Positions 34,168 through 43,226 of a DNA stretch of 64,000 bases are shown one piece after another. Within the stretch, counting starts at the first letter, position 1, and each line of letters opens with the position of its first letter. Origin of the DNA: Planctomycetota bacterium (GTDB taxonomy: Bacteria > Planctomycetota > Brocadiia > JAADGH01); assembly GCA_013152475.1 (NCBI GenBank), contig JAADGH010000078.1:47092-111091 (forward strand), given 5' to 3'. Made by a program: the position numbers and the translations under genes. Under the pieces are notes generated by a model. It was given only the letters and a program-made list of their open reading frames with translations, was not told the DNA's origin and searched no databases.

Positions 34168-37100
34168 CTACGGTCGAATCCCCTTTCTCCCAAGGCACGC
34201 CGCCGAACCGTCGGCCAGGGCGACATACACCCGGCCTGCGGCGACGGCGAGGCCGTTGTAGGACAGGGGCGCGCCGAAGGCGCACTCGGCGATCTTCTCT
34301 CCTTTGTCGCGGGAGAGCGCCATGACGAACCCGCGGCCCTCCCTCGAACCCGCTTTATAGGCCCCACCGCCGACGACCACCGCATTGGGACAAAGAATAA
34401 GTGACGTCGCCTGGTACCCCGCGGGAAGTGGCGCCCTCCATGCCGGCGCACCGACCTTGTGTCCGAAGGGGCCGACGTTTTCCCGCTTCACGGCGGTGAT
34501 CGTCGTGCCCTCCCTGGCGACGGCACAGACCATCCCATCGTCCCACGACGCCATGTCGCCGCGGATGTTGCCGAAGTTCATCGTCATGTGTTTGCGGTTG
34601 CCGAGGCGCGTCCAGTTCCACGAGATGAACCCCTCCAGGCCGATGCTCGGCGCGATCTCCTCCAGGGTCATTGTCTCTTTGAACTCCTTTTTCCGCGCCT
34701 TGGCTCGCCGCTGCCGGTTGAGGAACTGCTCGTATTCGAAGGTCGGGTTCTTTCGGACTTCGCCCGTCTTTGGGTCCATCCGCGTCGCCATCACTTGCAC
34801 GAGGTCGCCCGTCTTGAGGAGGAGATCGTTTCGCCGCATTTTTCGATATTGACCGCGGTTCTGACTCGGCGCAATGGTCCTGGACCAGGCGATCTTGCCG
34901 GTCGCCGGATCGAATGCGCGAACGACGATGCCGCCGTCGGACCCCTGCGTCCGGCCGGCGGATGCGTAGGCCAGGCCGTCGGCCACCAGCACCGTCCCCA
35001 CCACGGGCCACGGGGATTCGATCTTGCCATAGGATACCATTCGCTCGTCTCTCGGCGCGGCGCGCATCCGCCAGGCCAGGCGTCCGTCCCTGGTCGAGAG
35101 GGCATAGACATCCCCATCGTGTGCGCCGAAGATGCACGCGCCCTGATGGAGCGTCGGCGGCGTGTCGATCCGTGCGCCCACGGTGCAGCGCCACCGCTCC
35201 TTGCCGGTGGCGGCGTCGAGGGCAACGACCTGGTTCCGGTCCATCGCAGCGGTGACGACGATGCCCCCCGCGACGACCGGTGCGGTGACGGGGCTGTTCA
35301 GATAGCTCTTCCAGTCGCGCCCGATCAGACCGTCAGGAGCAGGGGCCGTAACGCGCGCCTGCCAGAGCACGTCGAGTTTCTCGGGGGCGGCAGCGGGGGT
35401 TGCGCTGTTGCGCTCGGGCCCGTGGCGGTACATCGGCCAGTCGGTCTCATTTTGGATTTTGGATCTTGGATTTTGGATTTCCTCAAAGGCCGATCCCTTC
35501 TCCACGACGGGGGGCTTTTCCATCTCCTCCGGCGTCGGCTCGCCGGCGATGGGGCCGAAGGCGATGAAACCGGGGACCTGTGCCGGCGCGCAGCGGCACC
35601 AGTTCTGTGGCGTGTAGAAGGCCCCGTAGGCGGGGATCGAAGCGAAGAGGCATCCGCCCCGCGCGCCGCCATACAGCACGGTCTTCCCGTCCACGAGGAA
35701 CCCGCCCATGCGGTTGGTCACGATGATATTGTTGACAAAGTAGCGCGGCGTGCAAATCGTGCGGGATAGTTGAAAGGGCGACTTGCCGGTTGGCGCGCCC
35801 GTTTGGGGATCATACTTGTATGGTCCGAGAAGCATCTCGCCCTTGTAGAAAGCCGTGTAGCTGTTCGTCTTCTTCGTGAAGAGCAGCTTGCCATCCTTCG
35901 CGGAAAAGGCGGAGGTCTTCACGCCGTTGTCGTGGGATACCGTGACGACGCCCAAGCCGGCGGCGTCCACGCTGAGGTTGCTGCCGGCCGCGAATGTCTC
36001 GGATGGGACCTCCCAGAGCGGCTTGCCGGTGCGAAGGTCCATGGCGACCACGGTCTGATCGGGGTGCGGCGGCAGGGGGGTCTTGGCCGCTTCGCCTTTC
36101 CGAGGAGGGTACGTCATCTCTTCGTGCTTGTCCGGCCCCGTGCGTTGAATCATGAAGAGAACCCCGCCGGCGCTGCGGATCGACGTGGCCAGTTTGTCGG
36201 TCTTCCACAGCCGCTTGCCGCTTTTTGCATCGAAGGCTTCGATCGCCCCGCCGGCCACGCCAAAGTCCATCCGCCTCCGGTCCACGCCCTGCCACCCGCC
36301 CACGTCGGTTCCCCCCATCCAACCTGCGGACACGACCGTGCCTCGATCGACCAGAATCCTACCGGGTGGGTAGGCGGTCGCGAAGGTCTTCGCCCTCTTG
36401 CCGGTGGCCGCGTCGAGGGCCAGCAGCTTGCCGTCTGCCGATGCCACATACACATAGTCCCCCACCGCGACAAAGGGCGCACGGTTCGGGTAGACAAGCC
36501 CGCCATAGTAGGTGGCCCCGATCTTCGTCCGCCAGAGGAACAGGCCGTTGAAGGCGTCGCGGGCGGTGACGTACTGATCCATGCCATGCTCGGAGAAATA
36601 CGCCGGGGCCAGATTCTCCATGACCGACGCGGACAGCGTGAAACACCGCCCGCCGGTCAGGGCGATGCCGCGCGTGCTGGACCAGGCGTTGGCGGCCCGC
36701 TTGGGGTTGCGGAGGTTCATGGGCAGCCCCATCTGCCACCGGAAGCCGACAGGGAAGTGGACGACCGTGTCCATCGAGACGCAGTTGCCGTCCGGGCCGT
36801 GGGTCGGGTGGGTCCACTCGTCCATTTCCTTCGGCATGGGCTTTTCGGCCACGTCCCACTTCCCCTCCTTGCGCATGCAGAGTTTGCCGTGCGGAGCCAC
36901 CACCCGGAGGGCTTCCTCTTTTGTCAGGCCTGCCGATGCTGCGCGTCCCCAGTCCATCACCACCAGCATGTTAACCAAGTTGTCGCGATAGGGTAAGGGG
37001 CTGAGGGGCAGCCTTTCGACCGTGGCCAGGCCGTGGACGCCGGCGGCGGAGAGGGCTGTTCGCGCGCGGCCCAGTGATGCATCGTCGAGGGCGATGCCGT

Positions 37101-37323
37101 GGACGAGCATTTTGCCTGAGGCGGCCAGCTCGGCTGCGAGCGCCGGGCTCTTTTTGCCCCCGCAGCCGATGATGACGCACAAACCGTGGTCGCGCCCGGC
37201 CAGTTGGATGATCTCCTGCGAGGTGGTCTTCGCATGGAGAAGCAAAGGCGTACACGCCAACAGGAGAAACGTGCGCAGGATCGTCTGTAAGGACATCGGG
37301 CAGGACGCCTGTTTGTTCATCAT
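34168..37323 (-). CDS. Secreted PQQ-like double beta-propeller protein with N-terminal methyltransferase-like domain
   Basis: About 1051 residues from tandem ATGs at 37323/37320, with GGAAGAA upstream. A signal peptide (about 1-32) is followed by a Rossmann domain (about 35-165) resembling class I methyltransferases (GLCVIIGCGGKKSPALAAEL, RLPLSPLPYRDNLVNMLVV, ALRVVAPHGKLC). PQQ/quinoprotein-type blades follow in two groups with motifs such as ADGKLLALDAATGKRAKTF and VVALDAATGKERWRC. Similar fusions are known in Planctomycetota and Lentisphaerota, where neither cofactor nor reaction is established. Near residue 615 is an in-frame repeat-derived insert, EIQNPRSKIQNE. No CxxCH is present. It is downstream of the sulfatase-like gene on the same strand. 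Confidence 0.75.
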   Translation of the reverse strand: MMNKQASCPMSLQTILRTFLLLACTPLLLHAKTTSQEIIQLAGRDHGLCVIIGCGGKKSPALAAELAASGKMLVHGIALDDASLGRARTALSAAGVHGLATVERLPLSPLPYRDNLVNMLVVMDWGRAASAGLTKEEALRVVAPHGKLCMRKEGKWDVAEKPMPKEMDEWTHPTHGPDGNCVSMDTVVHFPVGFRWQMGLPMNLRNPKRAANAWSSTRGIALTGGRCFTLSASVMENLAPAYFSEHGMDQYVTARDAFNGLFLWRTKIGATYYGGLVYPNRAPFVAVGDYVYVASADGKLLALDAATGKRAKTFATAYPPGRILVDRGTVVSAGWMGGTDVGGWQGVDRRRMDFGVAGGAIEAFDAKSGKRLWKTDKLATSIRSAGGVLFMIQRTGPDKHEEMTYPPRKGEAAKTPLPPHPDQTVVAMDLRTGKPLWEVPSETFAAGSNLSVDAAGLGVVTVSHDNGVKTSAFSAKDGKLLFTKKTNSYTAFYKGEMLLGPYKYDPQTGAPTGKSPFQLSRTICTPRYFVNNIIVTNRMGGFLVDGKTVLYGGARGGCLFASIPAYGAFYTPQNWCRCAPAQVPGFIAFGPIAGEPTPEEMEKPPVVEKGSAFEEIQNPRSKIQNETDWPMYRHGPERNSATPAAAPEKLDVLWQARVTAPAPDGLIGRDWKSYLNSPVTAPVVAGGIVVTAAMDRNQVVALDAATGKERWRCTVGARIDTPPTLHQGACIFGAHDGDVYALSTRDGRLAWRMRAAPRDERMVSYGKIESPWPVVGTVLVADGLAYASAGRTQGSDGGIVVRAFDPATGKIAWSRTIAPSQNRGQYRKMRRNDLLLKTGDLVQVMATRMDPKTGEVRKNPTFEYEQFLNRQRRAKARKKEFKETMTLEEIAPSIGLEGFISWNWTRLGNRKHMTMNFGNIRGDMASWDDGMVCAVAREGTTITAVKRENVGPFGHKVGAPAWRAPLPAGYQATSLILCPNAVVVGGGAYKAGSREGRGFVMALSRDKGEKIAECAFGAPLSYNGLAVAAGRVYVALADGSAACLGRKGIRP
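35449..35480. repeat. In-frame AATCCAAAATCC-type repeat inside the PQQ gene
   Basis: The plus strand reads four units of GGAT(C/T)TT or ATTTTGGA type. Translated on the coding strand it becomes IQNPRSKIQN, a peptide pattern produced when such short repeats insert in frame. It lies in a loop between propellers, so the protein probably tolerates it. Confidence 0.6.
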
Positions 37324-37390
37324 TGATTTCTTCCATGCATGAAACTTGGTTTTCTTGTCGGAACGTCGCATCTCCGGAAAGTCGGCACGC

Positions 37391-38719
37391 CTACCCCACA
37401 AACAACTCCGACCCCGTCCAGGGCTTGAGGAGGGCGTCGAGTTTGTTGGCAACGTCGGGGTTGGCGTCGAGGACGTTGATCTGCTCCTCGGGGTCGTTCT
37501 CCAGGTCGATCAACTCGCAGGCCGGGAGTTGGATGAAATCGTTGGGTTTCTGGCGGAACAGGCCGATCAACTGCTTGCTGTGGGGGACCACACCGGTGAT
37601 GTCGGCCCGGCGGATGTATTTCCACTTCTCCGTCCGCACGCACATCTCCGCCGACTTCCAGTGGCCGGTGTCCCAGATCCATGTGCCCGTGGCGAAGGTC
37701 TCCGTGCGGTGCTTCGCCGCCCCGCCCATGAGCAACCCCCGGACCGAGCGACCGTCCATGGAAGGGACGTCCTTGACGTCGGCCAGCTCCAGGATGGTGG
37801 GCATGAGGTCCTCGTGCTGGACAAGTGTGGGGACGGCGACGCCTGTGTTGTGGCCGGCCTGCATGTCGGTCGGGAGCTTATAAATCAGCGGCACGTGGAT
37901 GCAGCAGTCGTAGACCTCGCGGTGCTCGAAGTTGCAGGTGTGCTCGGCCATGTCGTCGCCGTGGTCGCCATTGACGATGATGAGCGTCCGGTCGTAGATT
38001 TTCAGTTCCTTGAGCAGGTCGAAGATCTGTCCGACGCGGTCGTCCACGTATCGAATTTCCCCGTCGTAGGCGGCGATCTGCTTCCACTTCGCCTCTTCCA
38101 TGTCCGCCGGCCCACAGCAGGGGTAAAACTTCCGCTTGTCGCTTAGCTTCTTCGGCTCCATGCCCTCGCCCGATGCCGGGAACATGGCGTCGAACGGCGC
38201 CGGGGGGCTGTAGCGCTGGTGGGGGTCCCAGTAGTGGAGGAAGAGGTAAAACTGGTCCCTGGTGTGCTGCCTGATCCAGGGGATGGCGCGCTCGTTCACG
38301 TGGTCGGCCCGGGTCTTGCCCTCGATGTATTTCGGCGAGGTGTTGACGTAGTGCTCGTAGCCGCGCGCAAACCACTTGGGGTGGAACTGCATGTTGTGGA
38401 ACAGGTTGTCCACCGCCGCCGTGATATAGCCCTGCCGCTGGAGCACTTCCGCGAGGACGGGCGTCCCGTCGTCTAAGAGGTCTACGTTTTCATTCGGCAT
38501 GCACCAGTTCGTCCCCACCACACGGTGAGAGATCGGCGACAGGCCTGTGAACATGGACGTGAACGCCGGGACGGTATGGGCGCACTCGCTGATGCAATGG
38601 TCGAACCGGGCGCCCTCCGCCGCCAGGGCGTCAAGGGTGGGGCTGGTGTCCCGCGGATAGCCGTAGCAGCCGAGATGGTCGGCGCGGAGCGTATCGAGGG
38701 CGATGAAAAGGATGTTCAT
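37391..38719 (-). CDS. Sulfatase-superfamily hydrolase of the threonine-nucleophile type
   Basis: This 442-residue protein has the alkaline phosphatase/sulfatase fold: N-terminal metal motif FIALDTLRADHLGCYGY, C-terminal metal motif IIVNGDHGDDMAEH followed by EHREVYD and PLIY. The active-site segment is HTVPAFTSMFTGL, where the formylglycine Cys (CxPxR) is replaced by Thr and the Arg by Phe. Superfamily members with Thr at this place act as phosphotransferases or phosphodiesterases rather than FGly sulfatases, so the sulfatase label may be wrong. No signal peptide is visible, which suggests a cytoplasmic role. It lies 15 bp after the TIM-barrel isomerase gene; an operon is likely. Confidence 0.8.
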   Translation of the reverse strand: MNILFIALDTLRADHLGCYGYPRDTSPTLDALAAEGARFDHCISECAHTVPAFTSMFTGLSPISHRVVGTNWCMPNENVDLLDDGTPVLAEVLQRQGYITAAVDNLFHNMQFHPKWFARGYEHYVNTSPKYIEGKTRADHVNERAIPWIRQHTRDQFYLFLHYWDPHQRYSPPAPFDAMFPASGEGMEPKKLSDKRKFYPCCGPADMEEAKWKQIAAYDGEIRYVDDRVGQIFDLLKELKIYDRTLIIVNGDHGDDMAEHTCNFEHREVYDCCIHVPLIYKLPTDMQAGHNTGVAVPTLVQHEDLMPTILELADVKDVPSMDGRSVRGLLMGGAAKHRTETFATGTWIWDTGHWKSAEMCVRTEKWKYIRRADITGVVPHSKQLIGLFRQKPNDFIQLPACELIDLENDPEEQINVLDANPDVANKLDALLKPWTGSELFVG

Positions 38720-38734
38720 GGTGCGTTTCCCGGA

Positions 38735-39652
38735 TCAGACCTTTTGCCACGCCGCTTCGAGCGTGTCCTTGGCGTTTTGGATGACCGACTCCGGCGTCTC
38801 ATCGCCGTAGGGCTTCACCTCGAAACTGACAATGTTCTGTTTGCCCTCGCCGATGTAGCCGATGTCCTTCAGCACGGTCAGGAACTCGGCCAGCTCATCC
38901 ACATCGTTCTCCCCGCCATCGGCGCCGAAGCGCGGATGGCCGTCGCCATAGGCGGGGTGGCTCTCGTCCTTCATCACACAATTGCCGATGTGGATGTGCT
39001 TGAGGTGCTTGCCCGGGGGCCTCAGCATCTGGTCGCAGGTTTCCTCCAGCAGGGGCATGTGGCTCAGGTCGAACATGAGACCGAAGGACGGATGCTCAGC
39101 GGCCACGGCGTCGGCGACGTCCATCGCATCGGTCGTGGGGCCGATGAGGCAGTTCTTGCCGAAAGGCTTTCGATCGAAGGTTTCCAGCAGGATCGGCATG
39201 TCGCCCTTCGAGCGGGAGTAGGCGCAGAGCTGTTTCAGCGAATCGACGAGCAGGTTCTTTTCGGCAGCCACCTTGTCGGCATCCGGCACGGGACCGGAGA
39301 GGACGGCGAGGCCCGCCGCGCCCCATTCGTAGGCCTCATCGATCCCGCCCTTGACGGCGTCGACGGCTTGCTGTCGCTCGCCGGCGTCAGACGAGTTCAG
39401 GTTCAGTTTGTTGATGAGGATGATTGGCTGCGCGCCGAAGCCGACGGTCATGTCCGCGCCCTTGACGACCTCGATGGCCTTCTTGCGGACATCAGCGTCC
39501 TTGATCTGGGTCAGCTCGACGACCTGGAAGTCGTCATCGCTGCAGATCTTCTCCAGCGTCTCGACGATCGGCCCTTCGCCCTTGATCGTGTCGGGAAAGG
39601 CCATGAAATGAATGATGCCGACCTTCATGCAATCCTGGGGCTTGCCTTGCAT
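38735..39652 (-). CDS. Xylose-isomerase-like TIM-barrel protein (sugar phosphate isomerase/epimerase family)
   Basis: About 305 residues. The AP2Ec/xylose-isomerase-like fold is suggested by ILLETFDRKPFGKN (metal Glu), GLMFDLSHMPLLEE (metal Asp/His), HLKHIHIGNCVMKD and a late IVSFEVKPYG (metal Glu). Members isomerise or epimerise sugars or inositol derivatives with a divalent metal. No signal peptide, so probably cytoplasmic. ATG at 39652 has GGAG at 8 nt; ATG 39664 and ATG 39628 are in frame and possible. It precedes the sulfatase-like gene closely, suggesting joint use on a sugar ester. Confidence 0.8.
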   Translation of the reverse strand: MQGKPQDCMKVGIIHFMAFPDTIKGEGPIVETLEKICSDDDFQVVELTQIKDADVRKKAIEVVKGADMTVGFGAQPIILINKLNLNSSDAGERQQAVDAVKGGIDEAYEWGAAGLAVLSGPVPDADKVAAEKNLLVDSLKQLCAYSRSKGDMPILLETFDRKPFGKNCLIGPTTDAMDVADAVAAEHPSFGLMFDLSHMPLLEETCDQMLRPPGKHLKHIHIGNCVMKDESHPAYGDGHPRFGADGGENDVDELAEFLTVLKDIGYIGEGKQNIVSFEVKPYGDETPESVIQNAKDTLEAAWQKV

Positions 39653-39670
39653 TTTACTCTCCATCTGCTT

Positions 39671-40399
39671 TCATTCCGCGGACCGCGTGGGGGCGGGTCG
39701 CGACGTCGATAAATCCTGATCCGCGTTCTGGCGCATCTGCATCACCATGTAGTACACCGTGCCCAGGGCGATGGCGATAAACAGGGAAATCACGAACACA
39801 ATCAGAAAGACCTTGAGGGGACCGGGGCCCTCGGAGATGGGCACGACTTCGGCGAACTCATCGGTGTCCTCGCGGCGCCGTTGCTTCTTGCGAGGCTTTC
39901 GCTCTTCTTCCTCCTCGTCCTCCTCGTCGTCGTCCCGGACATCTTTCTCGCGCTCGATCCGGTCGATGGTTTTCCGCATCTCCTTGGAAATTTTGTAATC
40001 GACCGTCTGCGGGTCACGTCTTTTCTTCTTTTTGGGTCGTTTCTTCTGAAGGCGCTCTCTCCGGTCTTCGTCTCCCTTCTCCTCTTCTTCCCCCCCGGCC
40101 TCCTCCTTGCGGGATCGCTTCTTGTCCTTGGCCAGCCCAACGAGGGTATCGTCCAGCTCGGGAAGGGGGATGACGTGCTCGCATTTCGGACATCGCATCT
40201 CCCCGCCCGCCTGGTCCACCTCGGCCCGGACGCGATGCCCACACCCGAAGCAGTAGAGCCGAATCTGCGGTTCGTCCGTAGCCCGGCTTGGCAGCGGCAG
40301 TTTCGTCTGACATCGAACGCAGACGATCTTCTGTCCCGCCTTTTTGGCATCCACGGTGATCTTCTTGCCGCACTTGCCACAGTAGATGGTCATGTCCAT
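39671..40399 (-). CDS. Zinc-ribbon protein with acidic/basic linker and C-terminal membrane anchor
   Basis: This 242-residue protein has two N-terminal zinc ribbons with Cys pairs at 7/10 and 27/30, then 50/53 and 70/73. A highly charged low-complexity region follows (about 90-190) with KRPKKKKRR and DDDEEDEEEEE runs. One membrane segment lies near 195-218 (FLIVFVISLFIAIALGTVYY). Such double-ribbon proteins are frequent in Planctomycetota and have no known function; the ribbons would face the cytoplasm and may bind nucleic acid or protein. It has its own consensus promoter. Confidence 0.75.
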   Translation of the reverse strand: MDMTIYCGKCGKKITVDAKKAGQKIVCVRCQTKLPLPSRATDEPQIRLYCFGCGHRVRAEVDQAGGEMRCPKCEHVIPLPELDDTLVGLAKDKKRSRKEEAGGEEEEKGDEDRRERLQKKRPKKKKRRDPQTVDYKISKEMRKTIDRIEREKDVRDDDEEDEEEEERKPRKKQRRREDTDEFAEVVPISEGPGPLKVFLIVFVISLFIAIALGTVYYMVMQMRQNADQDLSTSRPAPTRSAE

Positions 40400-40439
40400 A
40401 ATGAGTTACCCGTCCTCCAAGATCAGGAATGGTCGGGCT

Positions 40440-40467
40440 ATTATAGCAGCAGCGACGGGATTGTCAA
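40440..40467 (-). promoter_or_regulatory. Full-consensus sigma-70 promoter for the zinc-ribbon gene
   Basis: On the minus strand TTGACA (40462-40467), a 16-bp spacer and TATAAT (40440-40445), both boxes perfect. Transcription should start near 40433, about 34 nt before ATG 40399. Confidence 0.75.
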
Positions 40468-40492
40468 AGCCGAATCTGGAGGAAGGACGTCC

Positions 40493-43078
40493 CTACCGGA
40501 GGCGAATCGTGATGCGCCTGGGCTTGCCATCCAACAGGACGGTAGACTCCACGTTTTTCACACGCAGTACAAGCTCCCCCCGGCCTTCGGCCAGGAAGCT
40601 CAGCCTGTCGTCTGTGCATGTCACGTCACGGATGATTGTCCCATCCGGCCCTGAGAGCCGACATGGAGCGCGAACGAGCACCGCTGCTTCGTCTTGGCCC
40701 AGATCGACCTGGGTCCTCGTCGCACCGTTCTTGAAGACCGTCGGCCAGTGGGCCGCGTGCCGTTTGCCGTCCTTGTCGAAGCGGTGGCAGACCACGAGGC
40801 TCGTATCATTCGGCCACCCATAGCTTCCCGGGTGCAGCGTGATGATCCGCTCCTCACCCAACAGATAACCATAGTGCAGCTCGATGGGTGTGAACGGGAA
40901 GACGTAAGGCGATAGCTCGTGCTCGTAGGTGTATCGCGTGCCCACGAGAAGCGTCGCCATCTTGAGCGCGCGAATCCAGTTGCCGAAGTCCGTCCGGCTG
41001 CTGGCGTAGCCGAGGGGTGTGTCGAGATTGCCCTGGTAGCACCAGGAGTCGTTGTGCTGGATCTCGACCATGCGCTGCACCTTCCTCTCCAGGAGCTTTC
41101 GCGTGCACGGCGGGCCATTGCCCATCAGCGTCCCGCCCTTTGCGCGCACGCGATCGATCACGGCGAGGCGGTGGCCCTCGCCCAGAAGTTGAGTAATCCC
41201 AATCTGCCGTTTGATGGTGTAGGTCTTCGGGTCGAGGATGCACGAACAGCCGTCGGGAATGCTGTAGGTGATGAGCGGCGCGCCGTAGCCCGTCACTTCC
41301 ATCTCGTCCCAGTAGGGGCCGTCCGCGCCGATCTCATCCAGGTAGCGATCGACGACGCCGAGCATGGCCTTGCCGAAAGTGTCATCGAGCGTGGCGACCA
41401 TGCTCCGCGTCAGGCTGTATCGCCCGCTCCACAGGGTCGTGAGCTGCCGGCCCTTCTCGTTCGTCAGCCAGCTATCCTTGAAGCGCTGCTCACCGCCGTC
41501 GGAGGTGTCGCGCTGGGTGTCGTAATAGATGAGGACCTTGATCCCGGGTCGGATATTTCGGAGCTTCGCGGTGGCCTGCTTCAGCACCTGCCGGAACGGC
41601 GCCCAGTAGGGGTCCATCACGCCGGTGCCGAAGCCGATCTTCTTCTTGTCGCGCCGATGATCCACCCAGCCGCCGCAGTAGCAGGCGTAGTTGATGCCGA
41701 GGCGGTCAAAGTACTCGCGCAGTTTTTCCTCGGGCGTCTCGACGATGGTATAGGGATTGAAAAACGTCCACGGTCCCTGCACGGTGAAGTTCGATCCCCA
41801 GTCCTGCCGGACCAGGTTGATGAAATCGTAGTAGTCGCGGCCGGCCACCGGATACACCGACCACTCCAGCGTGCGCGATCCCCCGGGCGGCAGGCAGAGC
41901 ATCTCCGTCCGGATGCCAGCACAGGGCGGCTTCGCCTCGCAGAACAGGCGCGCCTGGTTGCGGAAGACGGTGTCCTCGCAGAGGATGCCCATGCCGATGC
42001 TGCCGACGACGACATGCACACTCGGGTTCGGCGGGGCATAGTAATTGTCCACGGACGGGTCGGGATTCCCCGCGATGCGGACCTGGGGGTCCTTCTTGCC
42101 TTGCAGCGACAGATCGTGCCGGACGAGAAGGCCCAGGGGTGCGTCCGCGTGAGCGTTCGTAATCGTGTCGGCAACCGCCACCTTCCTGGGCGTGAAGCGG
42201 ATCGTGCGACGGATCCGATAGTCCGGCCCGATGGCAGTAACCTCTCCTCCTTGCCCCGACTTCTTCACGGCCACCCTCCACCCCGGCTGGCCGCTCGTGT
42301 CGGGGGTATCTCGTGGCACAAGCCGATTCAGGCCGGCATTGGGATAGGAGATGGCGCTGGAGAACTCCCATCGCTCGCCCCCGGCGATGAGGACGAATCC
42401 CCCGCCGGGCAGCAGACGCCCCTCATACTCCGCCGGGCCGGCGGCGGGCTGGCCGGTGTTGATGACGGGCTTGAGCGTTGCGCCCGGGGCCATGGTGGGG
42501 CTTGCGCCCGGTTTGGTGTGGATGATGAGCTGACCGATCACGAGCTCGCCGCCCCCCTTCTTGAAGGCGGGGTTGCCCTTTCTGGCCGTGTTCGTGATAA
42601 CGAGCCGGTTCTCTGCGGCGGGGTTGGTCAAGTCGGTGATATCGAGCACGAAGGTGTAGGGATCGCCCACGTAGAAGGTTTGTTTGCGTCCTCCCTCGAA
42701 GTCAGGCGCATACAAGAGCCTCCACTTTCCCCCGCCGAACCACTTGGCCGGGAGATTCGGGGCCACGGGCGAGATCGGCGGGCGGTTCAGGAGCCGGAGC
42801 ACTGTCCGGCTCTTGACGGCCGCAATTTCGTGATCGTTAAGCTTCATGTTCATAAACATGGAGGAACCCGACAGGGCCGGGAAGTTCATGCGGGCCGTGA
42901 TTTCCAGCGTGACGGTTGTGTCCTTCTGAGGCACCGTCCCGAACTCGAAGGCCCGAGACCCACCGAGGGGGATGGGCGTTTGTTCCTTGATGACGTGAAT
43001 GTCGCTCGCAAGAATCACAACAGGGAACACGAGCAGGAACACGACGAGCCGCAGGCCCGGGTGGTGTAGGAATCTCAT
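40493..43078 (-). CDS. Secreted glycosidase-like protein with TIM-barrel core, family unclear
   Basis: This 861-residue protein has a signal peptide (about 1-24). Residues 25-190 and 200-400 look like beta-sandwich domains (LSGSSMFMNMKLNDHEI, VVVGSIGMGILCED). Residues about 430-720 look like a TIM barrel with GIKVLIYYDTQRD, EIGADGPYWDEMEVTG and GGTLMGNGPPCTRKLLE. The segment around YWDEME holds acidic residues that could be catalytic. A small beta domain closes the chain. The order resembles glycoside hydrolases without an assigned family, as often found in Planctomycetota and Lentisphaerota. GAGGA precedes the ATG. Confidence 0.65.
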   Translation of the reverse strand: MRFLHHPGLRLVVFLLVFPVVILASDIHVIKEQTPIPLGGSRAFEFGTVPQKDTTVTLEITARMNFPALSGSSMFMNMKLNDHEIAAVKSRTVLRLLNRPPISPVAPNLPAKWFGGGKWRLLYAPDFEGGRKQTFYVGDPYTFVLDITDLTNPAAENRLVITNTARKGNPAFKKGGGELVIGQLIIHTKPGASPTMAPGATLKPVINTGQPAAGPAEYEGRLLPGGGFVLIAGGERWEFSSAISYPNAGLNRLVPRDTPDTSGQPGWRVAVKKSGQGGEVTAIGPDYRIRRTIRFTPRKVAVADTITNAHADAPLGLLVRHDLSLQGKKDPQVRIAGNPDPSVDNYYAPPNPSVHVVVGSIGMGILCEDTVFRNQARLFCEAKPPCAGIRTEMLCLPPGGSRTLEWSVYPVAGRDYYDFINLVRQDWGSNFTVQGPWTFFNPYTIVETPEEKLREYFDRLGINYACYCGGWVDHRRDKKKIGFGTGVMDPYWAPFRQVLKQATAKLRNIRPGIKVLIYYDTQRDTSDGGEQRFKDSWLTNEKGRQLTTLWSGRYSLTRSMVATLDDTFGKAMLGVVDRYLDEIGADGPYWDEMEVTGYGAPLITYSIPDGCSCILDPKTYTIKRQIGITQLLGEGHRLAVIDRVRAKGGTLMGNGPPCTRKLLERKVQRMVEIQHNDSWCYQGNLDTPLGYASSRTDFGNWIRALKMATLLVGTRYTYEHELSPYVFPFTPIELHYGYLLGEERIITLHPGSYGWPNDTSLVVCHRFDKDGKRHAAHWPTVFKNGATRTQVDLGQDEAAVLVRAPCRLSGPDGTIIRDVTCTDDRLSFLAEGRGELVLRVKNVESTVLLDGKPRRITIRLR

Positions 43079-43141
43079 AGCATCCTCACTTGAAACACAT
43101 TCATGGGCGGATCCGGCTCATGCCGCCACACTCAACTCGTA

Positions 43142-43171
43142 ATGATAAGAGGACCAGGGCAGCGAAGTCAA
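43142..43171 (-). promoter_or_regulatory. Sigma-70-like promoter for the secreted glycosidase-like gene
   Basis: On the minus strand TTGACT (43166-43171), an 18-bp spacer and TATCAT (43142-43147), about 60 bp upstream of ATG 43078. Confidence 0.5.
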
Positions 43172-43202
43172 TCCTCCGCCACGGCGTCCGCGTTGCCAGT
43201 CG

Positions 43203-43226
43203 GTGCAAAGTGACGTGCAAGGTGAC
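43203..43226 (+). promoter_or_regulatory. Tandem 12-bp direct repeats abutting the toxin-antitoxin promoter
   Basis: GTGCAAAGTGAC (43203-43214) is followed directly by GTGCAAGGTGAC (43215-43226), 11 of 12 bases equal. They end exactly at the -35 box, as expected for a regulator binding site on one face of the helix. Confidence 0.45.

Noticed and set aside
40919..43069. 716-codon plus-strand frame opposite the secreted glycosidase-like gene
   Set aside because: The minus-strand protein has a signal peptide, promoter and ribosome site; the opposite frame is compositionally odd.
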